Source of the DNA: DASRSS01 sp963799045 | GTDB taxonomy: Bacteria > Actinomycetota > Actinomycetes > Mycobacteriales > Jatrophihabitantaceae | Length of the DNA: 64,000 nt | Assembly (NCBI GenBank): GCA_963799045.1 | Contig: CAWCVN010000004.1 | Coordinates: 372,001 to 436,000 of the forward strand | Reading direction: 5' to 3' | Part shown: positions 9,408-17,955 of the stretch, in pieces | How the letters are laid out: every line of letters starts with the position of its first letter | Numbering within the stretch: the stretch's first letter is position 1 | Notes under the pieces: generated by a model | Databases searched by the model: none | Seen by the model: the letters and a program-made list of their open reading frames with translations, nothing else | What the model was told of the DNA's origin: nothing | Program-made: the position numbers and the translations under genes

Positions 9408-10574
9408 ATGGCGGTCGCCACGCGATCGGTTGTCATTCATCGAGAACAGCTGATGAAAATTTCGGAGCCGTTTATCTACGACCAAGGCGCCAGCCTTCGA
9501 CGGTACTCGCCTGTTTTCACGGGGCGCACATATGCTCTACCAGCGGACATGCGACCCGACCTGAACACTATTACTGCCGGTAAGTACCTGGCTCAAGCAT
9601 CGCACGTGTTGTTCGGTAGCCTGAACCGACTGAGGAGCATAGACCAAGTTGAACCACCCCCCGCCCTGGTACATGCACATTTTGCGATTGATGCCGTGTA
9701 CGCAGTTCCATTGGCGAAGCGCTTGAACATCCCACTCATCGTTACGTTGCATGGATTTGACGTGATGCTGACCTGGCAGGAGATGCTCAAGGCGGGTGAG
9801 CCTTCATGGGTTCGGTACCTGGCCATGAGGCAAAGGTTGTTCGAACGATGCGCGCGCTTTCTCTGTGTGTCTACCCACGTGCTTGATGCTGCAGTCGAAG
9901 CAGGGTTTCCGCGACATAAGCTCGAGGTCCACCACATCGGGATAGACGCAGAGAGGGTTTCCGGCTTGGCCACCGAGAGGCCGGCAAGCGATACGAGGAG
10001 GCGCGCTGTCGTCGTGACTGTCGGCCGACTCGTTGCGTTCAAGGGCACCTGCGATTTGGTTCGTGCCGTGGGGAAGTTAGGAGATGCAGGTTGGGACATC
10101 GAGCTGGTAATAATCGGTGATGGTCCCGAGCGGGCATCAATCGAGCTCGAAATTGCGCGGCTGCGGCTAATGGACCGAGTAGAGCTCACCGGACCGCTCG
10201 GGCATGCGGAGGTGCTTAATCGCGTCTCAAGGGCCAGCATCTTCGCGTTGCCGAGCAAGACGTCGGGTGTTCGACGAAAAGAGGGACTAGGGATGGTACT
10301 CCTTGAGGCGGCCGCGCTAGGAGTGCCGATCGTGGCCACCGCGAGCGGTGGCATTACGGACTTCATAATCGACGGGGAGACTGGGCTGCTCGTGCCGGAA
10401 GGTGCCCCCGACCTTATGGCGCGGGCGATAGCGTTATTACTGCAGGACGAACGCCTAGTACGCGACCTTACGCGTAAGGCGCGGGCCAGAGTGGACGACC
10501 AGTTCTCGCTCCATAAGCAGACGGCGAAACTGGAAGCAATATATGACGATATCGTTTGTGGTGCGACTCTGTGA
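9408..10574 (+). CDS. GT4-family glycosyltransferase (WcaL/colanic-acid type)
   Basis: The 388-residue protein contains LVHAHFAIDAVYAVPLAKRL and VTLHGFDVML in the acceptor-domain half. The donor half has VGRLVAFKGTCDLVRAV, IIGDGPERASIE and EGLGMVLLEAAALGVPIVAT (E-x7-E), then ASGGITDFI. These are hallmarks of retaining GT4 transferases such as colanic-acid WcaL. No signal peptide is present. It is translationally coupled to the next gene: its stop overlaps the downstream GTG as GTGA. Confidence 0.88.
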   Translation: MAVATRSVVIHREQLMKISEPFIYDQGASLRRYSPVFTGRTYALPADMRPDLNTITAGKYLAQASHVLFGSLNRLRSIDQVEPPPALVHAHFAIDAVYAVPLAKRLNIPLIVTLHGFDVMLTWQEMLKAGEPSWVRYLAMRQRLFERCARFLCVSTHVLDAAVEAGFPRHKLEVHHIGIDAERVSGLATERPASDTRRRAVVVTVGRLVAFKGTCDLVRAVGKLGDAGWDIELVIIGDGPERASIELEIARLRLMDRVELTGPLGHAEVLNRVSRASIFALPSKTSGVRRKEGLGMVLLEAAALGVPIVATASGGITDFIIDGETGLLVPEGAPDLMARAIALLLQDERLVRDLTRKARARVDDQFSLHKQTAKLEAIYDDIVCGATL

Positions 10575-11728
10575 CCAGTGACCAAGCCAAGCAGGTACGA
10601 CCAAAGGTCATCTTTGTTTCGCGGTCCATACCTTTACACGCAGGATCCGGCGGCATGGAACGAGTCGCCTGGGACCTGGCGAAGCGATTGCAGGAAACAG
10701 TTGATATCCAGTTTGTGACGTCGACTGTCCCGTCCCGACCGACTCACTTCACTCACGAGGGAATTCCTGTCCGCGCGCTTCGCACACGTCGACCCGGTCG
10801 CTACTCAGTGCGTTGGTGGTTGGCAACTTGTATCACGAAAACAGACCCCGGCGCCACAATACTGAGTGTGGGTGGGGGAGCTACCCTCATGTCATGGATC
10901 CGAGGCGGGCGACGGTACATATTCCAGGCTCATGGGACGTCAGTGAACGAGTTCCGGGGTGCGATTACAGTTCGAGCGCGTCTCTGGCGACTCAAGGCAG
11001 TCCGCTTTGCGGTATGGACGTTTATAGATGCATTTACCTATCGATGGCGCGCATCGGTGGTCGTAGCCTGTAGCGACCACGTTGAGCGGAGCTTGCAGCG
11101 ATGGCCCTATCGAGCAGCCTGGGACCGAACTAGCCTTCACGCCATACCAAACGGTGTTGATGTGTTGCGCTTGCGTACAGACGGTTCTGGCGAGCGCGAG
11201 CGGCCATCGGGTGACCCGCGATCGGCCGTGACCGTACTGACGCTCTCACGTCTCGATCGTCAGAAAGGTATTGACCGGGCGATCGACGCGGTTGCAGCCT
11301 CACGGGGTCTGCGACTACTTGTAGTCGGTGACGGGCCTGAGCGATCGGCACTGGAGCGGCAAGTTCTGAGTCGAGATATAGCATCGAGGGTTGAATTCCG
11401 CGGCTCGCTGAATAGGGACGACCTTCGACTGGCGTTCGCCGAAGTGGACTGTCTTGTCTATCCTGTTCGTGGGGCTGAGCGGGAAGGTATGCCGCTCGCG
11501 GTATTGGAAGCGTTAGCATCGGGACTGCAAGTAATCGTACCCAAGGGAAGTCAATGGCAGGAGCCTCTGCCAAGCTATTTCTGGTTCGCGGACGTAGATT
11601 GCGCCGTGTCCCTTGCGGAAGCAATTCATCGCGCCGTTCGTTACGCCCGCGCGGTGCCTGCTGGGGTGATCGATGGCTTCTCGCTCGAGGTAATGGCTAG
11701 ACGCTACACCGAAGTCTTTACTCGCTGA
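10571..11728 (+). CDS. GT4-family glycosyltransferase
   Basis: Residues 1-20 include KVIFVSRSIPLHAGSGGMER, the glycine-rich acceptor-domain loop. The middle has TLSRLDRQKGIDRAIDAV and VVGDGPERSALE, and the donor site is EREGMPLAVLEALASGLQV, so this is a complete GT4 enzyme of about 385 residues. The GTG at 10571 overlaps the upstream TGA (GTGA), and an ATG five codons earlier is less likely. Its 3' end overlaps the convergent methyltransferase gene by 11 bp. Specificity is unknown. Confidence 0.87.
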   Translation: MTSDQAKQVRPKVIFVSRSIPLHAGSGGMERVAWDLAKRLQETVDIQFVTSTVPSRPTHFTHEGIPVRALRTRRPGRYSVRWWLATCITKTDPGATILSVGGGATLMSWIRGGRRYIFQAHGTSVNEFRGAITVRARLWRLKAVRFAVWTFIDAFTYRWRASVVVACSDHVERSLQRWPYRAAWDRTSLHAIPNGVDVLRLRTDGSGERERPSGDPRSAVTVLTLSRLDRQKGIDRAIDAVAASRGLRLLVVGDGPERSALERQVLSRDIASRVEFRGSLNRDDLRLAFAEVDCLVYPVRGAEREGMPLAVLEALASGLQVIVPKGSQWQEPLPSYFWFADVDCAVSLAEAIHRAVRYARAVPAGVIDGFSLEVMARRYTEVFTR

Positions 11729-12488
11729 GACTTCCGGACGTTCCGCTGGCGCGTTTTGAAGCGATCATCACGTAACCCAGCGGAAAGTGCTCCCTGGTGC
11801 GAGCCTCGAGCTTAGCGCCGACGCGTGTGCTTACTACGGCGGCGGCGATATACTGAAGCGCCAGTGCGGCGTACGGGCCAATGAGTGGCAGCCTATATAG
11901 CAGCTTGGATAGCAGATCGGCATGGACCTCGAGATAACCTCCGATCGCGCGTAGTTCCAGTATTTGAAAGCCAGCGTGAGTGATAATGCGCTCTAAGGCA
12001 AAACGTGTATATCTATAATAGTCGTGTGGCTGCTCATGTAGGCCGACTAAGAAGGGGACGTTGAGTATCAATATTCCTCTGGGGACGAGCACGCGCGCCA
12101 CCTCGCGTATTAGACTCGCCGGCGAGTGGACGTGCTCAAGTACGTCTGACATTATTACGGTCTGAAATGATTCACTGGGCATACTGAGTGGATCGTTGAT
12201 ATCTTGTATTAAGTCGAGATGTGGATTGGGATGTAGTGTGTTGGGCCAGTCGACGAGCATCACGGATTGAACATACCTGCTGTAGAGTCCATATAGCGGC
12301 GCCTTTCCACACCCAAGATCTAATAAGGCACCACTAGCGAACTGCGGGATCGCAACTGAATAGAAGCGAGCGACGATATCGGTTATCAATCGTGAGCCGG
12401 GGCCGACCTCCGTAAGGTTTCGCGAAGCTCGAACATGGGAACCGTGAAGTTCATACTTACTTTGACGCCAAAGCTCTGGGCACTTCAT
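11718..12488 (-). CDS. Class I SAM-dependent methyltransferase
   Basis: This 256-residue protein has the SAM-binding motif I LLDLGCGKAPLYGLY at about residue 55 and an acidic second strand (SVMLVDWPN). A Methyltransf_11-like core follows (VIMSDVLEHVHSPASLIREV, RGILILNVPFLVGLHEQPHD). It is the most A/T-rich gene of the cluster, with many ATA/ATT/CTA codons, suggesting recent acquisition. It probably methylates a sugar or polymer terminus, although a small-molecule substrate cannot be excluded. It is convergent with, and overlaps, the preceding glycosyltransferase gene. Confidence 0.82.
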   Translation of the reverse strand: MKCPELWRQSKYELHGSHVRASRNLTEVGPGSRLITDIVARFYSVAIPQFASGALLDLGCGKAPLYGLYSRYVQSVMLVDWPNTLHPNPHLDLIQDINDPLSMPSESFQTVIMSDVLEHVHSPASLIREVARVLVPRGILILNVPFLVGLHEQPHDYYRYTRFALERIITHAGFQILELRAIGGYLEVHADLLSKLLYRLPLIGPYAALALQYIAAAVVSTRVGAKLEARTREHFPLGYVMIASKRASGTSGSLSE

Positions 12489-12746
12489 AGAAATACTCCA
12501 CCTTGCTCTATGGTGCGGCCCCTAGGCAACTGGCCAGTGACATCGTCTGTCCATGCCACAAGTGGCTGCCGCACCGCGATGCTGAGGCTCCTGTGATGCC
12601 AGAGCCTACCCTGCCACAAGCAGCGATGCATTGGGTGCGGCGAGCCGCGGGTTATGGCAGCAGTCGGATGGGTTGGCCTCGGATTGGGTGGCGATCATGG
12701 CAGCAATGCGAGATAGGAATGGAAGCGCAAGTCTTCCGCCTGCCCT

Positions 12747-13247
12747 GTGGCGACACTGTCGTACACTTACGACGTGAGGTATTGTCCCACCCGAGAAGCG
12801 CGGCTTGTCTACTGGCTGCACCTCCGCTATATCGGAAAATTGGCCTTCGTCCTTCTGAAGCTCCGTACTATTGAATTTCCGCGGTCCGTACGGGTGGGGA
12901 AGGGGCTGTGCCTATCTCACGGCGCGCCTGGTCTTGTAATCCACCCGTCGACGGTTATTGGCGATGATGTCCGACTTTTCCAGGGTGTAACCATCGGGAG
13001 GTCTGACCAGTATCTCAGCCGTGACAGCCTGGCGTTAGGTGGCGGGGTTACGCTCGGTGATCGCGTCGTTGTCGGCGCTAATGCCGTAGTGCTCTTTCGG
13101 AGTGGGCAGGCTGTCGAGGTCGGTGACGACGCTGTGATCGGTGCCGGATCTGTCGTGCTACAGAGCGTTCCGCCAGGCCAGATTTGGGCGGGCAATCCCG
13201 CTCGATGTGTCGGTCTCAACCGGGCTCGGACGCGTCCCGATCTCTAG
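12747..13247 (+). CDS. Hexapeptide-repeat acetyltransferase (serine-acetyltransferase-like)
   Basis: A left-handed beta-helix acyltransferase of about 166 residues. Successive hexapeptide turns are visible: VIHPSTVIGDDVRLFQGVTI, GGGVTLGDRVVVGANAVV and EVGDDAVIGAGSVVLQSVP. The family terminator PPGQIWAGNPARCVG closes the domain. The fold matches serine acetyltransferase and colanic/capsule O-acetyltransferases; its place in this cluster favours polysaccharide O-acetylation (inference). The start is uncertain: GTG 12747 or GTG 12774. Confidence 0.8.
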   Translation: MATLSYTYDVRYCPTREARLVYWLHLRYIGKLAFVLLKLRTIEFPRSVRVGKGLCLSHGAPGLVIHPSTVIGDDVRLFQGVTIGRSDQYLSRDSLALGGGVTLGDRVVVGANAVVLFRSGQAVEVGDDAVIGAGSVVLQSVPPGQIWAGNPARCVGLNRARTRPDL

Positions 13248-13360
13248 CTTGGCTGCTCGTGCGGCGGTTGTAACGAAGCGCCGGTCGCGGGAGATCGCAG
13301 GAAATGCCGGCGATGTCATGGTCTCTGAACGTGGAACCTCTCCATCGATAACGAACACGG

Positions 13361-14711
13361 TCAGCGACTTCCGTCGCAGACGAGGCAGTTCAGCGGTAGG
13401 GGCGGCCGAGGGCGCGGAATTGCCAGCCGGCGTTCGATCCAGTGGTCGGCGTCGAGGGCGTTGCGGCCGTCGACGATGCGGGGCACGGCGACCACTCTCT
13501 TCAGCTCGGTCGGGTCGAGGTCGCGGAACTCCTGCCATTCGGTCAGGTGCAGCACCACGTCGGCGTCGCGGCAGGCGGCCTCGGCGCTGGCCTCGTAGGC
13601 CAGGCTCGGGCTGGCCAGGCGGGCGTTGTCCATCGCCTGCGGGTCGTACACCCGCACGGCCGCGCCCTCGCGCTGCACCTGCTCGGCCACGTGCAGCGCC
13701 GGCGAGTCGCGCAGGTCGTCGCTGTTGGGCTTGAACGCCACCCCGAGCACCGCCACCCGCCGCGCGGCCAGCGAGCCCTCGCACAGCTCCCGCGCCAGGT
13801 CCACCATCCGCGCCCGGCGCCGCAGGTTGATCTCGTCCACGTGCTTGAGGAACGTCAGCGCCTGGTCCACCCCGAGCTCGCCGGCCCGGGCCATGAACGC
13901 GCGGATGTCCTTGGGTAGGCAGCCCCCGCCGAAGCCCAGCCCGGCGTGCAGGAAGCGGTGCCCGATGCGCGCGTCGTGCCCGATCGCCTCGGCCAGCGCC
14001 GTCACGTCCGCGCCGGTCACCTCGCAGATCTCGGCCATCGCGTTGATGAACGAGATCTTCGTGGCCAGGAACGAGTTGGCCGCCACCTTCACCATCTCGG
14101 CGGTCGCGTAGTCGGTCACCACCACCGGCACCGTGCCGTCGGCGACGATCGGCGCGTACACCTCGTCCATCGCCGCGCGCCCGGCCTCGCCGTCTGTGCC
14201 GTCTATGCCGATCACGATCCGGTCCGGGTGCAGGGTGTCCTTCACCGCGTAGCCCTCGCGCAGGAACTCCGGGTTCCACACCAGCGTCCCGCCGGCGGCG
14301 CTCGACGGACGCGGCCAGCCGCACCGCCGTGCCCACCGGCACCGTCGACTTGCCGGCCACCACCGCGCCGGGCCGCAGGTGCGCGGCCAGCGACTGCGAA
14401 GGCCGCGTCCACGTAGCGTCAGGTCCGCCGCGATACTCCCCCTGCCGCTGCGGCGTGCCGACACAGACGAAATGCAGGTCCGCGAACTCGCCGGCCTCGG
14501 CGATGTCGGTGGTGAACCGCAGCCGCCCGCCGGCCACGTGCCTGCCCAGCAGCTCGGGCAGCCCCGGCTCGTAGAACGGCACCTCGCCGCGGTTCAGCCG
14601 CGCCACCTTCGTCTCGTCGACGTCCACGCCGATGACCTCGTGGCCGATCTCGGCCATCGCGGCCGCGTGCGTGGCACCCAGATAGCCCGTACCGATCACC
14701 GATACCTTCAT
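13361..14711 (-). pseudogene. UDP-glucose/GDP-mannose 6-dehydrogenase, interrupted by frameshifts
   Basis: Read across frames this is a full-length UDP-glucose 6-dehydrogenase. The N-terminus is MKVSVIGTGYLGATHAAAMA, then VGTPQRQGEY and GKSTVPVGTAVRLAASVE. After a change of frame it continues WNPEFLREGYAVKDTLHPDR, GLGFGGGCLPKD (catalytic Cys), GVAFKPNSDDLRDSP and the C-terminal LTEWQEF. Near 14385-14435 the conserved 'AADLTYVDA' segment is scrambled across all three frames. Near 14295 one base is missing, moving the reading frame permanently. The start has AGGAG upstream. This enzyme would make UDP-glucuronate for the adjacent polymer cluster. The indels may be sequencing errors, since every conserved block survives. 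Confidence 0.85.
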
Positions 14712-14787
14712 CGGTCGCTCCTCCCACGGGTACCACGGGCAGCGGCCAGTGTCGCACGTTCCGGACAAGTCCTCCCGCAGAAGCGAT

Positions 14788-14806
14788 GGTAGTACCCGGG
14801 TAGCAT
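14788..14806 (+). promoter_or_regulatory. Putative promoter/operator of the mazEF-like module
   Basis: The perfect palindrome GGTAGTACC (14788-14796) is followed by a -10-like TAGCAT (14801-14806). The antitoxin ATG comes 7 nt after the -10, which suits a leaderless actinobacterial transcript. Ribbon-helix-helix antitoxins usually autoregulate through such short palindromes. No clear -35 is seen. Confidence 0.35.
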
Positions 14807-14812
14807 ATAGGT

Positions 14813-15043
14813 ATGAAACTCAGTGTGAGCCTGCCGGACGAGGACGTCGCGACGCTGGACGAGTACGCACGGGCGAAGGGACTCAAGTCGCGCTCGGCAG
14901 CCCTGTCACGTGCGGTCCAAATGTTGCGTAACCCCGACCTCGAGCAGGACTACGCTGCCGCCTGGCAGGCCTGGGAGGCAACCGGGCAGGAGGCCGCGTG
15001 GGAAGCGACCGCCGCCGACGGGCTGGCCGATGCGCCGCGGTGA
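14813..15043 (+). CDS. Ribbon-helix-helix antitoxin (MazE/RelB type)
   Basis: A 76-residue protein starting MKLSVSLPDEDVATLDEYA, the amphipathic beta-strand plus helix of ribbon-helix-helix DNA-binding proteins. SRSAALSRAVQML completes the fold. The acidic, Ala/Trp-rich C-terminal tail (AAAWQAWEATGQEAAWEAT) matches antitoxin tails that wrap the toxin. It overlaps the downstream MazF gene by 14 bp, the usual arrangement. It should neutralise that toxin and repress its own promoter. Confidence 0.85.
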   Translation: MKLSVSLPDEDVATLDEYARAKGLKSRSAALSRAVQMLRNPDLEQDYAAAWQAWEATGQEAAWEATAADGLADAPR

Positions 15044-15377
15044 GATCCGACTCATCGACCTGGAGCCGACGCGCGGCAGCGAGGCGGACAGGACCCGACC
15101 CGCGGTGATCGTGAGCAACGACCGCGCGAACGTCACGGCCGAACGCCTCGCACGTGGCGTGGTCACGGTCGTTCCGGTCACCGGCAACGTCGCGCAGGTC
15201 TTCGCATTCCAGACGTTGTTGCCTGCCGACGAGACCGGCTTGCGCGTCGACTCGAAGGCTCAGGCCGAGCAGGTGCGGGCCGTGAGCGTCGCCCGCGTGG
15301 GGCCGGCGCTCGGGCGAGTGCCGCCCGGCCTGATGGCGGAGCTGGACGACGCACTGCGCTTGCACCTGCAGCTGTGA
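15030..15377 (+). CDS. MazF-family endoribonuclease toxin
   Basis: A 115-residue PemK/MazF protein. It begins MRRGEIRLIDLEPTRGSEAD with RTRPAVIVSND, the conserved RG(E/D)I and RP-x-(V/L)-(I/V) blocks. VVTVVPVTGNVAQVFAF and the late AEQVRAVSVARV strand complete the fold. It is expected to cleave single-stranded mRNA when free of its antitoxin. The ATG at 15030 lies inside the antitoxin gene, giving translational coupling. It belongs to the same general type as the second module near 54.3 kb, but the two are clearly diverged. Confidence 0.9.
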   Translation: MRRGEIRLIDLEPTRGSEADRTRPAVIVSNDRANVTAERLARGVVTVVPVTGNVAQVFAFQTLLPADETGLRVDSKAQAEQVRAVSVARVGPALGRVPPGLMAELDDALRLHLQL

Positions 15378-15438
15378 ATCGGTCCGGGCCGGGTGGGAAT
15401 CGGTCCACCACCGGTGCCGCTGCTGCTAGCTTGACGCG

Positions 15439-16482
15439 ATGCTGACCGCGCCGACGAGCGCCGTCACCGAGCGCGCCGCGCGCCGTAGGCGTCGGGCGCT
15501 GCTGGGCGGTCTCGCGCTGAGCCTCGCCCTCGCTGCCTGCACCTCGACATCGCCCGGCGCCACGACGACGTCCTCGTCCTCCACGGCGTCCTCACCGGCG
15601 GTGACGTCCTCCTCGCCGACATCCTCGTCCCCGTCCCCTGTGGTGAGCGCTGGCAGCGACGCCAACGTGTGGAAGTCCAGTGTCGACCCGACCGCGCTGC
15701 CGCTGGGCGACGGCAAGATCTCCTCCACCCCGAAGGCCGGCTACCTCGACTCCTGCACCCGCTCGTTCCGCGGCGGCGGCGCGCGCCACGCCGGCGCCTG
15801 GATCGACACGGCCGCCGGCACGTGGAACCTGACCGACAAGATCGCCGTGCAGGGCTCGACGACCTGGCCGGCCGCCCACTACGCGGCCACGGTCTCCGGC
15901 GGCACCCGCACCATCACCACCGACGACCTGCCCGAGCACGTCACCACCGGCACCTTCCCGATCTCGCCCAGCGACCCGGCCTACCAGTACGACACCAACC
16001 CCAACCACATCGCCGCACAGAGCGTCACGCTGCACCTGCCCGCCGACCCCACCGCCGCGGCCACGCCGTCGTGCACCGGCCTCGGCCCGATCGGCGTGCT
16101 CGACGACGGCGTGTTCCTCTACAACGCCCTCGATGCCGGCGGCCGCGACGCCGTCGCCCACGAGACCCAGGACAGCTGCAACGGGCACCCCGACGGGCGC
16201 GACCGCTATCACTACCACGACGTGCCGGTGTGCATCCGGGACCGCGCCACCGGCAGCTCCACGCTCGTCGGCTACGCGCTGGACGGCTACGGCATCTACG
16301 TCGAACGCGACGCGAGCGGCGCGCTGCCCACCGACGCCGACCTGGACGCCTGCCACGGCCGCACCAGCCCGGTGATGTGGGACGGCAAGCTGACCACGAT
16401 CTACCACTACGACGCCACGCTGGAGTACCCGTACACGGTCGGCTGCTACCACGGCACGCCGGTGCCGACACCGCGCGGCTGA
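15439..16482 (+). CDS. YHYH-domain lipoprotein
   Basis: Exported protein of 347 residues. A basic N-terminus and hydrophobic stretch end in the lipobox LALAAC, with the lipidated Cys near residue 34. A Ser/Thr-rich spacer of about 40 residues follows. The C-terminal domain has the signature YHYH (GRDRYHYHDVPVC), GYALDGYGIYV, LDACHGRTSPV and IYHYDATLEYPYTVGCYHG. The biochemical role of YHYH domains is not established; the clustered His/Tyr/Cys residues could bind metal (inference). It should sit on the outer face of the membrane. Confidence 0.85.
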   Translation: MLTAPTSAVTERAARRRRRALLGGLALSLALAACTSTSPGATTTSSSSTASSPAVTSSSPTSSSPSPVVSAGSDANVWKSSVDPTALPLGDGKISSTPKAGYLDSCTRSFRGGGARHAGAWIDTAAGTWNLTDKIAVQGSTTWPAAHYAATVSGGTRTITTDDLPEHVTTGTFPISPSDPAYQYDTNPNHIAAQSVTLHLPADPTAAATPSCTGLGPIGVLDDGVFLYNALDAGGRDAVAHETQDSCNGHPDGRDRYHYHDVPVCIRDRATGSSTLVGYALDGYGIYVERDASGALPTDADLDACHGRTSPVMWDGKLTTIYHYDATLEYPYTVGCYHGTPVPTPRG

Positions 16483-16496
16483 GCGCCCCCGCCCCG

Positions 16497-16608
16497 CGAT
16501 CTTCCTGCGGACGGCGCGCCAGGCCGCGTCAGGCGCAGGAAGATCGTCCCGGGCTACGCGATCTTCCTGCGGGCGGCGCGCCAGGCCGCGTCAGGCGCAG
16601 GAAGATCG
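16497..16608. repeat. Two tandem copies of the 50-bp palindromic repeat
   Basis: Copies occupy 16497-16546 and 16559-16608. Each has 12-bp inverted ends, CGATCTTCCTGC and GCAGGAAGATCG, around a 26-bp core containing GGCGCGCC. The whole 62-bp unit, including a TCCCGGGCTACG spacer, is duplicated with one base change. The second spacer copy supplies the stop codon of msrA. The element lies between convergent genes and could act as a bidirectional terminator. Confidence 0.9.
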
Positions 16609-16615
16609 TCCCGGG

Positions 16616-17260
16616 CTACGCCTCGCGCGGGAACTCGACGCCGGTGGTGGCGTGGCAGCGGTACCCGTTCGGCACCTTCGCCAGGTACTGCTGGTGGTAG
16701 TCCTCGGCATAGTAGAACTCGCCGGCGGGCGCGATCTCGGTCGTCACCGGCCCGAAGCCCAGCGAGCGCAGGTGCTCGTCGAACAGGCGGGTGGCCTTCT
16801 CGGCCACGGCGCGCTGCTGCTCGTCGCGGTAGTAGATCGCCGAGCGGTACTGGGTGCCGACGTCGTTGCCCTGCCGCATCCCCTGCGTCGGGTCGTGGAT
16901 CTCGAAGAACCGCGCCACCAGCTCGGCGTAGTCGACCAGCGCCGGGTCGAACACGACCAGCACCGCCTCGGTGTGCCCGGTCTGCCCCGTGCACACCTGC
17001 TCGTAGGTGGGGTGCGGCGTGTAGCCCCCGGCGTAGCCGACCGCGGTCGTCCACACGCCCGGCAGCTGCCAGAAGATCTCCTCCGCGCCCCAGAAGCAGC
17101 CCAGCCCGAAGGTCGCGACCTGCATCTGCTCCGGGAACGGCGGATGCAGGCTCCGCCCGGTGACGTAGTGGGTCTCGGGCACCGTGAACGGGTAGGTAGC
17201 GCGCCCGGGCAGGGCCCGTTCGGGCCCGGGCAACTCCGTCTTGGTCCGCGAGAAAGTCAT
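16616..17260 (-). CDS. msrA: Peptide methionine-(S)-sulfoxide reductase
   Basis: MsrA reduces S-sulfoxides of methionine in oxidised proteins. The 214-residue product carries the catalytic motif FGLGCFWGAEEIFW (about residues 50-63). Conserved GYAGG, TGHTEAV, FFEIHDPTQ and GNDVGTQYRSAIYY blocks follow. The length is normal for actinobacterial MsrA with a roughly 45-residue N-terminal extension. The stop codon lies within the duplicated spacer of the 50-bp repeat pair. A cytoplasmic oxidative-stress repair role is expected. Confidence 0.95.
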   Translation of the reverse strand: MTFSRTKTELPGPERALPGRATYPFTVPETHYVTGRSLHPPFPEQMQVATFGLGCFWGAEEIFWQLPGVWTTAVGYAGGYTPHPTYEQVCTGQTGHTEAVLVVFDPALVDYAELVARFFEIHDPTQGMRQGNDVGTQYRSAIYYRDEQQRAVAEKATRLFDEHLRSLGFGPVTTEIAPAGEFYYAEDYHQQYLAKVPNGYRCHATTGVEFPREA

Positions 17261-17337
17261 GCCTTCAGGCTACGAGCCGCGATCGGTTCCGACGACGCCC
17301 CGGGCGCAACTGCTAATGAAGACGTAACATCGTCCCT

Positions 17338-17634
17338 ATGACCCAGTGGGGCGTGGACACGATCTTCAATCCGGCCAAGCGGCACATGGATGAGGAGAAG
17401 CGCCGTCTTCAGGCAACCCGCGTCCAGGTGGGCGACAACTCCGGCGGCAAGCGCATCGACCTCGACGCCGGCAAGGTGCGCATCACGCGCGAGCACAGCG
17501 CCGACGAGGCCGGCGAGGCGACTGACGAGGCCGCGGCCATCGACGAGGACGCCGACGACAGCGCGGCCGACGACAGCGCGGCCGAGGACGCCGACGGTGA
17601 AGCCACCCGGGCCGAGGACACCGCCGGGCGGTAG
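17338..17634 (+). CDS. Small acidic protein, DUF6191-like
   Basis: The 98-residue protein begins MTQWGVDTIFNPAKRHMDEE, resembling the DUF6191 pattern 'x-x-D-x-x-FNP-x-x-x-H-x-x-E-x-x-R'. The C-terminal half is a low-complexity Asp/Glu/Ala tail and is probably disordered. No catalytic motif or membrane segment is seen. It is divergent from msrA with 77 bp between the starts. Function unknown. Confidence 0.65.
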   Translation: MTQWGVDTIFNPAKRHMDEEKRRLQATRVQVGDNSGGKRIDLDAGKVRITREHSADEAGEATDEAAAIDEDADDSAADDSAAEDADGEATRAEDTAGR

Positions 17635-17699
17635 CGGCGCCGGGCCCTAGCAACCTTCTGCCACGTTCCTGCGCGGAGGGTGGCCATGCGGCGTTGCCG

Positions 17700-17871
17700 G
17701 CTTAAATGCGAAACCCCCGATGAGCGGGGGACTCCATCGGGGGTTCGCGTGACTGCGAAGCTGAACCGGTAGGCGGGGGGTCTTCCGGCCCGAGGCTCGC
17801 AATCGAAGCATCCGAGGACTCGGCAAGCGGGGGGTTGGCCGAGCGATCCCGGACTATTCACTTGTGTTTGC
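17700..17871 (-). ncRNA. 6C small RNA
   Basis: The minus strand between two protein genes contains two hairpins whose loops each carry six consecutive cytosines. Hairpin 1 (17843-17819) has the stem CTCGGC/GCCGAG around a loop containing AACCCCCCGC. Hairpin 2 (17788-17766) has the stem CCGG/CCGG around a loop containing GACCCCCCGC. This is the defining feature of the actinobacterial 6C RNA. A promoter lies just upstream and a strong hairpin ends the transcript. In mycobacteria this RNA base-pairs through its C-rich loops with G-rich mRNA regions and affects growth and replication genes. Transcript ends here are estimates. Confidence 0.85.
17708..17748 (-). terminator. Terminator hairpin of the 6C RNA
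   Basis: On the minus strand, arms GCGAACCCCCGATG and CATCGGGGGTTTCGC pair over 14 bp with one bulged base and a 12-nt loop. TTT within the 3' arm and ATTTAAG just after it supply a few U residues. It is placed where the small RNA should end. Confidence 0.7.
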
Positions 17872-17877
17872 GTACCC

Positions 17878-17906
17878 ACTATTGCGCGAGTTCCGCACAA
17901 TGTCAA
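17878..17906 (-). promoter_or_regulatory. Promoter of the 6C RNA
   Basis: On the minus strand a perfect -35 TTGACA (17906-17901) is followed, after a 17-bp spacer, by AATAGT (17883-17878) as -10. Initiation would fall near 17871, about 28 nt before the first 6C hairpin. This is the cleanest sigma-A-type promoter seen in the window and fits an abundant small RNA. Confidence 0.7.
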
Positions 17907-17955
17907 ACCCCTGTGATGCCCTTTCTTTGTCCCACAGATTGGGGACCTTCGGCCC

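Noticed and set aside
12503..12874. A 123-residue frame before the hexapeptide acetyltransferase
   Set aside because: It has no protein-like pattern and overlaps the better-supported acetyltransferase in another frame; 12489-12746 is treated as non-coding.
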